Of a DNA stretch of 35,083 nucleotides, positions 1 to 10,100 are shown one piece after another. The stretch's first letter is position 1, and the number at the start of each line of letters is the position of its first letter. The notes beneath the pieces are model-generated. The model worked only from the letters and a program-made list of their open reading frames with translations, was not told the DNA's origin and did not search any database. The position numbers were made by a program, and so were the translations under genes. The DNA comes from Halocafeteria seosinensis (lineage: Eukaryota > Sar > Bigyra > Bicosoecida): assembly GCA_001687465.1 (NCBI GenBank), contig LVLI01000365.1:1-35083 (forward strand), in the 5' to 3' direction.

Positions 1-597
1 AACCAGTCAAGCGACCGGTACACCTACCCCATCCATTAGTACAACTGGTTCTCCAAGCTCAACGGCGACTGGGACAACAACGGTCACTCCATCTGCTTCC
101 TCTACCGGTGCTGGTACGGGAACTCCATCTTCGACTGGCTCCCCCACAGGAACACCAACCAGTACGTCCTCATCTACGTCGAGTGTCACCGCAACGGGTT
201 CAGCCACGTCGACCGGAACTGCGACGCCATCTTCAACCTCAAGTGGGACCAGTACCGTCACATCGACACCTAGTGGCTCGCCAACGACCACCGCTACACC
301 CAGCACCAGTCCCAGTGGAACAGGAACCAGTCAAGCGACCGTTACACCTACCCCATCCATTAGTACAACTGGTTCTCCAAGCTCAACGGCGACTGGGACA
401 GCAACGGTCACTCCATCTGCTTCCTCTACCGGTGCTGGTACGGGAACTCCATCTTCGACTGGCTCCCCGACAGGAACACCAACCAGTACGTCCTCATCTA
501 CGCCGAGTGCCGCCGCAACGGGTTCAGCCACCTCGACCGGAACTGCGACGTCATCTTCAAGCTCAAGTGGGACCAGTACCGTCACATCGACACCTAG
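1..597 (+). repeat. 324-base tandem repeat (108 codons) in the mucin-like region
   Basis: The sequence starting at base 1 recurs at base 325. About 270 bases of the second copy were compared by eye with about nine substitutions (roughly 97 percent identity). The period is a multiple of three, so the repeat keeps the reading frame. The second copy diverges after about 597. The first copy starts at the window edge, so more copies may lie to the left. High identity points to recent duplication or gene conversion. Confidence 0.9.
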
Positions 598-3500
598 CAG
601 CACATCTTCGTCCAGTGTTGTGACAGGTTCCCCAACAGGTAGTGCTACTGGCACGTCCAGTATGTCTCCGAGTGGTAGCTCGAGTGCTTCCATAACACCT
701 ACGAATTCTGCGACGCCTTCTTCTACCGGTGAAAGTACGCCCAGCGCTGTTTCCAGCGGAACGCCTACTGCTAGCAAGACAGCTACCGGAACTTCTTCAC
801 CGACCACATCTGGAAGTGGTTCGTCTACTATCTCCGCTACTACCACTCCAGCGATGACGGATGTTCCTTCTGTTTCCCCTTCTGGCACCGGAACAGGAAC
901 GATGTCTGCTTCAAGTTCTCCCTCGTCCACACCTTCGGCTACGCCAAGTTCGTCCGAGAGCATCTCACGGACGCCGACCTCTTCACCGACGTCGTCAGCC
1001 TCGGAGTCAGCCACTGTATCTGGAAGTAGTACAGCGGAGAGGACCACAAGCTCTACGGCTGCTGCTTCTCCATCCACTTCGGCTACGAGTACGTCGTTTG
1101 CCACCGTGTCAGCTTCACCCACCAACACTGAGACTTCTTCCGCTAGCAGCACTTTGACCCCAAGCACGACCGTGTCGCATTCCCCATCATCTACAGCCGA
1201 CCCAAGTGTTTCTTCATCTCCAAGTAGTTCCGCGACGGCAACGGTAACCGGTTCGGGCACATCCTCGCCATCAGAGAGTCGATCCCCCTCGGTGACACCA
1301 ACTGCCACTTTCACGAGTACGTCAACACCAAGCGAATCAGCGTCCGCTACCGGTGACATCACCCCTACACCAACAAGCTCGATGACGCCGTCGTCAAGTA
1401 TTTCTTCCACAACTTCTAGTTCTCCTTCAGAAACCCCTTCGACAACCAGCTCTGTCACTCCCTCAACCTCTGCCACAATCTCAGAAGGTGCTAGCCCTAG
1501 TAACTCCCGAACTAGTACTCCCACTCCGACATCTACACGGACTACAACCCCGTCTAAAACAACCACGGCTACATCTACCAAAACTCCTACGAATAGTGTC
1601 ACAAGTACAATGTCTCAGACTGGCACTTGGACACCTACAAGTACACGCACTGCTACAGCGTCCGGCAGTCCGACAATGACCAACTCGCGAACACCTTCTC
1701 AAACTTCTACCAGCACCGGTACACCGTCGCCAACGAACACCCCCGCACCGGAAGTTGTGGGTCCGACGCGCCTTGACAAGTTTGAGACAGGGTTGACAAT
1801 ATCATTTGATTACCCAACCAACCGCGGTGGTATGTCCGCAGTTTTTAATTGCATCGACTTAGTTTACTCGGATATTGGGGAGAGCAAGGACGTATTTCAG
1901 TCTTGCACATGGACAACACGACGCAAACTGTCAGTGTCTCTACGCAGCAACGACGAGATAAGGAATCTATTTGGACAAGGGATACAAGCAGGGTCGAAGC
2001 TGTTCATTAGAGCAGGAATGATACGTCGAACTCCCGATTCCGCCACTATGCAAGAGACTGAAATTTTAATCAATGGTCCACTCCCCTTGCCCCAAGTAGC
2101 CTTTGAGGTTAGTCACCTCGATATCATCCCATTGTGTGTTGATGCAGTAATTGAGTTGCGTGGTACTATTGGAGGGGGGCGTGGACAGGGAATTATATGG
2201 AGTTGGAAACTCCAGGATCTTGTAGATTCGTCAGGGGAAGATGCGAAGGATGCTGTACGCAACGGCACTCTGGAGCTCTTGCAAGATGCTACCGAGCAAA
2301 ACTCAGAACGCCTCACAATACCAGCGACAGCTCTAGCGCTTGGTCATTCTTACACGATTTTGGTAACGGGTGCAAACGAATATGGATCGAACAAGACCCG
2401 AGAGGTTGCATTTGATGTTCAAAGTGCGCGAAGTCCTAACGTAGTATTTGATAAGAGTCCACAAAGTGGTATTACAAGCTCTTCAGCAGCCCGCTTTTTG
2501 AGTACGGTAACCCTCGAAGTTTGTGATAGTCTTGGAAACGCTTCTGCTGCCGACTCATTCCTGTTTTCCTTTGATTGGACGGTAATGACCCCCACAGGCG
2601 AAGCTATCAACACCACAGACTTCCGTGTGGCTGATCCTCGGAGGCTTGTGATCCCACCCTCTGTACTGCTTCCCTTTGAGAGTCCGTACGAAGTTACTTT
2701 CACGGTTGTTGCGTCGCCCAAAAGCCCTTTAGGGGAAGAGCTAAGTGCAGAGCGGAAGGTGGCTTTTGGGGTTGCACCGAACGAGGTCGTCAGCCGCATC
2801 GCCGGAGGAGACCGAACCATCAGCAGCACTTCCGACCTACTGTTGGATGGAGGTGGTAGTGCAAACAGTGACTCTACCCTAAGTTTACCCACGGGGTGGA
2901 CAATGCAGTTTTCGTTTGATTGGTCGTGTGTCTTCGTAAACATGCCGAATGTTTCATGCGTTGACATTCTCTTAGGTGATGGGCAATTGCGAACGTCCGC
3001 ATCAAGCCTTGTAATCAACTCATCTTACCTAACTCAGGCTCAACAAGCGTTTGATAACCCGGAGGAGCTTCCAATTTCGTTTTCTTTGGAGGTAACCAGC
3101 TTTTTATTCAGGGGAACAAACGATACAGCCCCTTTCACTTCGAAGGATGTTTCTAGCGTGGACATAATACTGCTGCAGGGTGAGGTACCGTCGGTGTCTC
3201 TCGTATCTGTAACACCGAGTACATCGAAAATGAACGTTGGTGACGAAATAGCAATAGAAATGAACATTGACTCAGGGGAAAGAGCCACAATTGGCCGATG
3301 GGAGCTCTTAGAGGGAGAATTTGCTGAAGACAAAACGCTCGAGGACGTGGCACTGACAGACCTAGACGATTCCTTGCTAATCATTGAAGGGGGGAATACA
3401 ATACCAGGTTCAGAGTACCTGTTCAAATTTTCAAGCAACTTTGAAAACAATGCCCTTCAGGGTTTTAGCACAGTTGCTGTGAGCATTAATGACCCACCGA

Positions 3501-5863
3501 GGGGAGGCAAACTGGAAGTACGTGTGCCATCTAACGTGGATACGGTCGTAACGGACGTTACCAAGGTCACCATCTCAGCCCAAAATTGGGTTGATGAAGA
3601 TCTCCCCCTTTTGTACTCTTATTTCATAAGTTTTTCTGGTGATGCTGACGATAGACGAGTACTAAAGCAATCGTCTGAATCACCGACTTTGATAACGAAA
3701 CTACCAACACCATCTGATGAAGAAACAACCGAAGCGCTACTGGTCGTGGATATCAGAGATGCATTTGATGGCGTAACTACGATTGTTACCAGTGTCGAGT
3801 TGGAACAGCCTACTGACGAGGAAAAACTTAGTATCGCCGGGGACCTTTCAGCGGAAGCCGATATCTGTTTGTCGGTGGCTGACTTTGGATGCGCTGCCAA
3901 TGTTATCTCAAGTGGAAGCAGTATCTTGCCCACCGGCGATAGTTCTCGAAGAAGTCTAGAGGATGTTAGTCCAGACGACTTGTATAAAGACTTCCTTGAC
4001 AAGTATGTAGAGGCCGAAGAGGTATTCGTATCAGATTCAGACAATTTGGACACTCTTCAGAATATGGTCATTGGGTTGGTCAGCAAACCAGACTTCGTTA
4101 CTGAGGAGCGAGGGAAGGTGATTGCAGATGTCCTCAGTGAGGCGCTCAGCCTAAATTTTGCAGAAGGGGCGGAAACATTTCAGTACTCAACTTTGCAAGG
4201 TGACCTTATGGTTCGGTCTGTTTCCCAGCTGCTGGTGTCGAATGCTAAGCGCAGCGATGCTGTTAAGCTGCAGGCTTCGAACATTCTGCGCTACACAGGT
4301 CGTTCACTGTTATTTGACCGGATTGCAGGCGCCTCAGCGATTACAAGTGCAGCGTCGTTTAGCGGCCATCCGGCATATTGTGACAAGCTTCAAAACGTTG
4401 CGCTAATATCTCGGAAGCTTGTTTTGGACTCAGACAGCACTGTCACAGCAGAAAATGGGAGAAACGGCGTTGGGATTAGCTTGACTGAATTCCAAAACTG
4501 TGACGGTCCCTTCCAAGATACAGCCGACGAAGTTTTGGATCGTGCTTTAACGAAAGTAACCGCAAACAAGTTTACCGATGCATCCGTTGTAGGAAATGTT
4601 CTGGTCGAAGAGTGGGTAGCTCCAATGTTCATGTCTTCTATCAGCTTGAGGTCTAATGGTAGCGAGGCAGAGCGGCAAGTCCACCAGTTGAGGAAGTTTA
4701 TCAACGACACTCTTGGTCCAGATGGAAATGCATTAGAGCAATCGTCTAGTGGAATCTCTTCAATGAACGCTCGAAGGCGATCTCTGAGGAGTATACGTAG
4801 ATCTTTGGTAAGCCTGGATGACTTAGCTAAGAGTCCGTCAGCTTCACCGTCAGGGGAGGTAACACGCAACATTTCGTCGAAAACCGTCAGGTTACAAGCT
4901 TATAATGATGATGGAGAGGTGCTTTCGGCACCTTCTGGGACAACAATGGAACTTCGACTACCGCTATTCCCGGAGAACTTCTCACTGACCGACGTACTGA
5001 GTGTTCCCAGTATATTAAATGGAGATAGGGAGCTCCCTTCTCAGGAAGTCGAATGTCCTCTCAGCCTGGACGGAAATCCTACGAGTGTTTCAGTCAATTG
5101 CTTTGATGATCTCACTGAGACATACCGGAACGTGACCATAATGTGCAGTACCAGCCGCTCACGCGCTGTCGTCGAGTTCACATGCGGAAGACACTTGCTC
5201 GTGCCGGTGGGGTTACACGCTGATCCGTTTAGTGACCGAGGTTTGTGGTCAGATCAGGGAGTACAGGTGTCCGCATTTGATGGAAGATCGATAGATATAG
5301 TCACTTCCCAATTTGGGGAGTTTACATCAACATTACTCACAGTGGAGACTAGCGATTTTGCTAAGATTGTTTCTGTTGCCCCAACACCTACGCCCACCCC
5401 CACAGTAACACCAACATCGTCTCCTTCCGGATCGCAAACTCCATCTGTTACTGGAACAGGCACCCCTTCCATAACATCTTCGCCTACTGCAACGCAGAGC
5501 CCTTCTGTCAGTGTCACGCCTACTTCGTTAGTCACTCCCAGTGTTTCTCAGACGCAAAGTCAAACACCGACAGTATCGGCTACGTCAAGCCCCAGCGCCA
5601 CATCGAAGAGTACTGGTGCCGACCAAGAATCACTTTCCGATACGGATGGCGATGGTATGAGTAGTGATGAAGTTGCCGTCCTTGTAGCTGCCCTCTTAAC
5701 CGTTGCAGGAATAGGAGCAGCACTCTACATTTTCCGAACGGTGTACAATCGTAAAAAGGACAAACTACGCGAAAGCATTGATGATCCTTCCGATAATCGT
5801 CCATTGAATACAGATGATCTTATCATAGAGGCAGATGAAACAGACGATTTGCGGATGAGATAG
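2..5863 (+). CDS. Large mucin-like type I membrane protein with REJ-like ectodomain, 5' end outside window
   Basis: The frame is open from base 2 to the TAG at 5861-5863, so the start lies left of the window; the ATG at 620 is only an internal Met. Order: Ser/Thr/Pro/Gly-rich mucin-like stretch (2 to about 1750), a long globular part (about 1750-5370), a second Thr/Pro/Ser stalk (about 5370-5630), an acidic DTDGDGMSSDE segment, one membrane helix (5672-5734, VAVLVAALLTVAGIGAALYI) and a basic-then-acidic tail of about 42 residues. The part at about 2090-2440 has the Trp-core and LxxGxxYxxxV pattern seen in REJ/PKD modules of polycystin-like receptors; this is pattern recognition, not a search. 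Many NxS/T sites support an extracellular location. I see no clear GPS cleavage site and no channel domain. Probably a heavily O-glycosylated surface receptor or adhesin; ligand unknown. Confidence 0.8.
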   Translation, partial: TSQATGTPTPSISTTGSPSSTATGTTTVTPSASSTGAGTGTPSSTGSPTGTPTSTSSSTSSVTATGSATSTGTATPSSTSSGTSTVTSTPSGSPTTTATPSTSPSGTGTSQATVTPTPSISTTGSPSSTATGTATVTPSASSTGAGTGTPSSTGSPTGTPTSTSSSTPSAAATGSATSTGTATSSSSSSGTSTVTSTPSSTSSSSVVTGSPTGSATGTSSMSPSGSSSASITPTNSATPSSTGESTPSAVSSGTPTASKTATGTSSPTTSGSGSSTISATTTPAMTDVPSVSPSGTGTGTMSASSSPSSTPSATPSSSESISRTPTSSPTSSASESATVSGSSTAERTTSSTAAASPSTSATSTSFATVSASPTNTETSSASSTLTPSTTVSHSPSSTADPSVSSSPSSSATATVTGSGTSSPSESRSPSVTPTATFTSTSTPSESASATGDITPTPTSSMTPSSSISSTTSSSPSETPSTTSSVTPSTSATISEGASPSNSRTSTPTPTSTRTTTPSKTTTATSTKTPTNSVTSTMSQTGTWTPTSTRTATASGSPTMTNSRTPSQTSTSTGTPSPTNTPAPEVVGPTRLDKFETGLTISFDYPTNRGGMSAVFNCIDLVYSDIGESKDVFQSCTWTTRRKLSVSLRSNDEIRNLFGQGIQAGSKLFIRAGMIRRTPDSATMQETEILINGPLPLPQVAFEVSHLDIIPLCVDAVIELRGTIGGGRGQGIIWSWKLQDLVDSSGEDAKDAVRNGTLELLQDATEQNSERLTIPATALALGHSYTILVTGANEYGSNKTREVAFDVQSARSPNVVFDKSPQSGITSSSAARFLSTVTLEVCDSLGNASAADSFLFSFDWTVMTPTGEAINTTDFRVADPRRLVIPPSVLLPFESPYEVTFTVVASPKSPLGEELSAERKVAFGVAPNEVVSRIAGGDRTISSTSDLLLDGGGSANSDSTLSLPTGWTMQFSFDWSCVFVNMPNVSCVDILLGDGQLRTSASSLVINSSYLTQAQQAFDNPEELPISFSLEVTSFLFRGTNDTAPFTSKDVSSVDIILLQGEVPSVSLVSVTPSTSKMNVGDEIAIEMNIDSGERATIGRWELLEGEFAEDKTLEDVALTDLDDSLLIIEGGNTIPGSEYLFKFSSNFENNALQGFSTVAVSINDPPRGGKLEVRVPSNVDTVVTDVTKVTISAQNWVDEDLPLLYSYFISFSGDADDRRVLKQSSESPTLITKLPTPSDEETTEALLVVDIRDAFDGVTTIVTSVELEQPTDEEKLSIAGDLSAEADICLSVADFGCAANVISSGSSILPTGDSSRRSLEDVSPDDLYKDFLDKYVEAEEVFVSDSDNLDTLQNMVIGLVSKPDFVTEERGKVIADVLSEALSLNFAEGAETFQYSTLQGDLMVRSVSQLLVSNAKRSDAVKLQASNILRYTGRSLLFDRIAGASAITSAASFSGHPAYCDKLQNVALISRKLVLDSDSTVTAENGRNGVGISLTEFQNCDGPFQDTADEVLDRALTKVTANKFTDASVVGNVLVEEWVAPMFMSSISLRSNGSEAERQVHQLRKFINDTLGPDGNALEQSSSGISSMNARRRSLRSIRRSLVSLDDLAKSPSASPSGEVTRNISSKTVRLQAYNDDGEVLSAPSGTTMELRLPLFPENFSLTDVLSVPSILNGDRELPSQEVECPLSLDGNPTSVSVNCFDDLTETYRNVTIMCSTSRSRAVVEFTCGRHLLVPVGLHADPFSDRGLWSDQGVQVSAFDGRSIDIVTSQFGEFTSTLLTVETSDFAKIVSVAPTPTPTPTVTPTSSPSGSQTPSVTGTGTPSITSSPTATQSPSVSVTPTSLVTPSVSQTQSQTPTVSATSSPSATSKSTGADQESLSDTDGDGMSSDEVAVLVAALLTVAGIGAALYIFRTVYNRKKDKLRESIDDPSDNRPLNTDDLIIEADETDDLRMR

Positions 5864-6415
5864 GTTTATGAAGATTACGACAGGAAAGTGCGGTTTATCA
5901 CTCGTCAATAATAGTGCACAAATCGTTCAAGATCTGTATATACATATGTAGTGTGTCACTTACGACGCCTACCAACTGGTCACTTGCAACGTCCATGGTA
6001 CTTTGATAATGACTACGAAGCATCCGAACTGTATAAGCAGTCCGAGAATGCTATATTTCCAGCACGCCCGTATCCACATGCACATGTGCGGCCGGACGCT
6101 GTGGCAACACCGCTGTTGAAAAACTAAACAGTGAACTTTGCAAAGCTAGTAAAAGAGGAAATATAAGCGTTATTGGTAATTTTTGTTCCACAGTAACTAA
6201 CAGGGTTTTTGCGATAGTCTTCATAATGATAAATACCCAAACCAATGGCTTCTTTTAATAAAAAAAAAACTAGCAAAGTTATGGAATTATTTTAATTCTT
6301 CACATGCTTTACATTACCACATTCATTTACTCAATATAAATTCCTCTCAAATCTATCTTACGAGACAAACATATTGGCGATTTCTAAATAAAATTTTTTT
6401 AATCCACCTGGTTAG
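5864..6415. other. Intergenic spacer, AT-rich toward its right half
   Basis: No gene seen. From about 6140 to 6430 the sequence is visibly richer in A/T than its surroundings, with a run of ten A at 6260-6269 preceded by AATAAA at 6257, and a TATAAA at 6335-6340. The left part is presumably the 3' flank of the membrane-protein gene, the right part a possible promoter for the small frame at 6416. Confidence 0.5.
6335..6341 (+). promoter_or_regulatory. Possible TATA box (TATAAAT)
   Basis: TATAAAT stands in the AT-rich block about 75 bases before the ATG at 6416. The spacing would suit a TATA box with a short leader, but in AT-rich DNA such a hexamer is expected by chance. Confidence 0.25.
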
Positions 6416-6610
6416 ATGGAAAAATATAGAAGGATTGTAGATGAACTTATAAAAAAAGACTTGGAAGAAAATCCTGCGTTTAATACAGCGAAGTCAGAAT
6501 CGCAAATCGACTCCATACTGGGGAAAGCATCCAAGGCGGGCCACGATAAGGATGCTGAAGTGCAAGGGACAACCAACGAACGTTCATTGAACATTTTGAA
6601 CAGTCACTAG
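6416..6610 (+). CDS. Possible small hydrophilic protein, 64 residues, unrecognised
   Basis: An ATG frame of 64 codons begins right after the AT-rich block, about 75 bases past a TATAAAT. The product is charged and hydrophilic with no signal peptide or membrane segment; the first half (MEKYRRIVDELIKKDLEE) looks helical. I recognise no family. The ATG is preceded by TTAG after a T-rich stretch, so it could equally be an internal exon boundary of a longer gene whose 5' exon I cannot find. It abuts a retroelement-like scrap on the other strand, so it may also belong to a degraded element. Existence is uncertain. Confidence 0.3.
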   Translation: MEKYRRIVDELIKKDLEENPAFNTAKSESQIDSILGKASKAGHDKDAEVQGTTNERSLNILNSH

Positions 6611-6904
6611 TCATGATGATACTGATCTCTTACACCACTGTAGTAACCATCGTACCAACTGGCCTGGTACACAAGCCCCAGCGGCAGCCGGGTGCTTTCT
6701 TGCAATTCCCTTGAGGAACTTGATTGCGTTTTCCCCGAGCCTCCCGTCGCCTCTAAAAATAATTGCCGTGTGGTGGTCCCTCAGTTGCCCGTATTTTGTC
6801 CGCTTCATCTTCTCCGCTTCTGCCGCGATGGTGAGGGGTCTTCCCGCTGTCCTGGGGTTTGGCACTGTCCTGTCACATCGAGGTACAGGGCAGTGTGCTC
6901 GTTG
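6611..6904 (-). pseudogene. Possible relic of a reverse-transcriptase type element
   Basis: A minus-strand frame without ATG start reads through about 6904 to a stop at 6611. Its middle (AAEAEKMKRTKYGQLRDHHT, then AIIFRGDGRLGENAIKF and LKGIARKH) resembles the short conserved block that follows the reverse transcriptase domain in some algal and protist LINE-like elements: a KRxKY motif, a hydrophobic strand, then GxxGxxAxxFLxxLA. The match is from memory of the pattern and weak. No RT catalytic motif is present, the frame is closed upstream, and there is no terminal repeat. Alternatively it is a chance open frame in a promoter region. Confidence 0.3.
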
Positions 6905-6988
6905 GGCTCATTGCTACCAGTTCCATTACTGGCCTCGCCTCTCCTTCGTTTCGCGGATCTACGAGCACCTCTCTCTCTCCACTGGCAT

Positions 6989-7021
6989 TTGACTCATACC
7001 GCACACATCCGCATGAGTCAA
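6989..7021. promoter_or_regulatory. Inverted pair of TGACTCA sites upstream of the CFAP61-like gene
   Basis: TTGACTCAT at 6989-6997 and ATGAGTCAA at 7013-7021 form a perfect 9-base inverted repeat with a 15-base spacer, about 170 bases before the start codon at 7192. TGACTCA is the core bound by AP-1/Gcn4-type bZIP factors. The paired inverted layout supports a regulatory site, but the heptamer also occurs elsewhere in the window at about chance frequency. Confidence 0.3.
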
Positions 7022-7191
7022 CTGTGCGGTTCTCCTCGAAGCCTTTCGCCAAAATTTAACTGAACGAAAAGATTGTCGTGTTGCGTTAAGTCCATGATTG
7101 CTAAGAGCTGCAGTAATGTCAAGTATCAAAGTGAATTTGTTCGCTCCGATTCATCAGTTAGTGTGTCGATGAGCAGAAGGAGCCTTTCATC

Positions 7192-10100
7192 ATGAGTTCT
7201 GAGCGAGAGGAAGAAGCCGAAAATGGCGTGAATGTACGCCGCGCTGTGGCTCGGGATAGCGAAAATATCGCTATTTTGCTCCAAGGCTACACTCCCCACC
7301 GTTTCAGCGGCCAAGGAACACCACGAAATACGAGTCCTTTACCCTCTTCAGCCACATCACCCACTGGAACGGACGAAAATGACCCAGTTTGGGCGTCGTT
7401 GGACGGGAAAGTGGTTAACGGTCATGGAGGTCGCAACCCCCAAGGGGATCCCATGGATGAACCAGGGGTGAAAACACCATCCCAGACGCCAAATGGTCCA
7501 TCGCGTCCGGCGTCATCGTCTTCGCGAGCGGATTCAGGTGCGAAAAGCCCGAGCACGGGCTCATGGAAGGTCCTGAAGCGACGGTTCCCGTATCTCAGAG
7601 CCCTGGAATCAGCCATTCAGGCGTATAAAATTCATCGATCCCGTGTATTTGATGACCAGAAATATCAACGGCAGCAGTCTGGTAACAGTGACAAGGAGAA
7701 TGCGCGTGATTCCGAAGAGGAGGAGGAACGGGTGGACGGCACCACCCCGGCGGAAGTCTTACGGGTGTTGATTGAAACGTCCCCCGTGGCACTAACGGCA
7801 TTCAATGACAACGGCGAGATAGTTGGGCTTTTAACATGTTCGGATACGCCGCGAAAGTGCATGATTGCTCCTGCAACTAGCTGGCAGCAAATCAGCGACA
7901 ATCTGTATGAGACAGCTCCGACGGACGGCGAATCCAAGGACCAAGAAAGGAAGGACGACGCAGATGATTCTCACCTTCAAAATATTTTACCCGTCCAAGT
8001 AGATGCGGCAAGTGAAGGTAAGCATCACACTGTGCAGGAAGCGGAAGAAATAGTGTCCCTACTTTCGAATCGAACGAAAGGCGTTCTCGGCAACCTTGGG
8101 GTAAGCGCTTAGGCTTGTTGTCCGCCGGAGATATATTAGTATGACTCTATTGCTTTTCCGCGCAGATGAATAATGGACTATATTTGACCTGCCTACTTTC
8201 TTACAATGAGGGAGGGTACGGGGAAGAAGTTTTGGAATCCTGTCTGCGAACCATGTTTAGTGCGATGCCCGAGAGTGATTTCTGTGTATATTTCTGTCCA
8301 CCCTCAGTCGGGTCATTCGCGCCTCTGAGCGAACCGTTCGATACCGTCTCCCTGCAGGCTGAAACAGGAACTAGTGAGAAAAGCTATAGTGCATATTTGT
8401 TGGACAAAATGATGGAGGAGTCTGTACCGTTAGTGACCAGCCGCGAAGACTACGTACCGTCATTGAATGTGCGTATAGCAGCAGTCGAAGACCACGATGA
8501 TATCGCTCCAATATTTGATGCCCAGTCTGATTCTATATCTGCGTCATTCGGCGACTTTTTTTTGGCAGAACTGATAGAAGAACAAAGTGAGGACCACAAG
8601 GTCCTTGCTGGGGCTGTTGAGGGGATCGCGGTGGGACTCATGGCTATTACAAGCGAAATTGACCTTTCCTCGTTGAACAGCTGTTTTGATCTATCTGCTG
8701 TTAATGGCTTATATAAGCGGACATGGGTACAAGATAAGCTAGATCATCTAAAGTATGTTGCGCAACAACGCCTACGCCGGGATTGGGTGGCGATGCTACA
8801 GTCACATAGCGCAGAGGCTTCCAAACTTTTCAATGATATTTGTAAGAAAGCTGAGGATGCAGGAAAATGGACTCTCCCGGACAAGCCTGATAGTTCTGGT
8901 CGGAGAACACTAAACGCAGGTCGTAGTTTCGTTTCATTCGGCGATGCTGATGCGCTTCTCTCTGGAGAAGACGAAAATGATGAGGATCACGCCCTGTTTC
9001 GCCAGCTCATATCGACTCTGGATACGCATGGACAAATTTGGGGATATGAAGGTTCTTTAGGCACCGAGATGGTTGCGCAGCTCGCCGACAATAGACTTTT
9101 AAATTCTCTAATGGGGTCCACCGCGCCGAAGTTTTTCCACGGATCAGGAGAGTTTATGTCCTTCTTGTTACATGCAATGAGAGATTCAGATATTGCCGTC
9201 AGCCGACAAACCGTAAATAAGGTAGTGTCTGTTTTAGTGGGTAGCCGAGAACGTCGAAAGAGGCGAAGGCGAATTGTGGAAACTTGTAGTGGAGTACCCT
9301 TCGATATGTCTACTTTACAAGATGCCGTACAAGCAGACATTCAGGAGTTGCAAAAGCAGATTTGTGAGCAGCGCAAGGACTCTGCTAGACGAGAACTTGA
9401 GTCACTCCAAACTCAGCAACAAAGAAGGACGGGCGATTCCACTCGTCGAGAAGAAAACGAAACAGGAGAGGGAAAGGAAGAGGCGGACGGAGAGCAAGAG
9501 GAAGAGCAAGAGGAGGGAAAAGTTGAAAACGTGGATGAGGATCTACTAGATGACATTGCTGCTACTGGGGAGGAAGCAGAACAACAGAAACATCGAGAAG
9601 CACTTGACGCCGAACTAAAGCTTTCTCCTGAAGACATCTGGGTACCGCTAGAAGATGTGGGAGAACTCATCACGAACAGGCTGTTTGAATACGTCAAAGA
9701 GGCTGATGTTGATACCTACGTTTGCTTAAGCTCGCTGTCGGCGTTTGGCGACGACGTTTTGCGAGAGATGGGTGTGTTTCTTCACCATAATGGTTGGCAA
9801 GGAGTCAACGAAGCCAAAATGAGTGCGAACCAAACGACACGGGAGGAAGATCGGGAGGATGAAAGTAGTGATGAAGACAGTGCGGGAGAAGAAGAGCAGG
9901 GGGGCGAAAACCAAGGCACGCAAAACACCACGACAAAGGTTCCTCCACTCCTATTTAAGAGTAAGAGTATTAGGACCATCAATTCGCTGTTCTTTTCGGC
10001 TCTGAAGTACAATCCGGATGCATCCGTTATTGAAGGATGCTTCACGGATGTCAACCAATTTGTCGAAGGTTGGAATCGTGTTCTTCTGAGTCTAGATATG

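Noticed and set aside
108-623. Pro/Arg/Leu-rich plus-strand frame
   Set aside because: It overlaps the mucin-like repeat in another frame and shows the same 108-codon periodicity; a shadow of the real frame.
331-1602. Long minus-strand open frame of 423 codons, rich in Val, Glu, Asp and Gly
   Set aside because: It is the mirror of the Ser/Thr/Pro codons of the membrane-protein gene. Antisense of such tracts stays open by composition, and the product has no domain.
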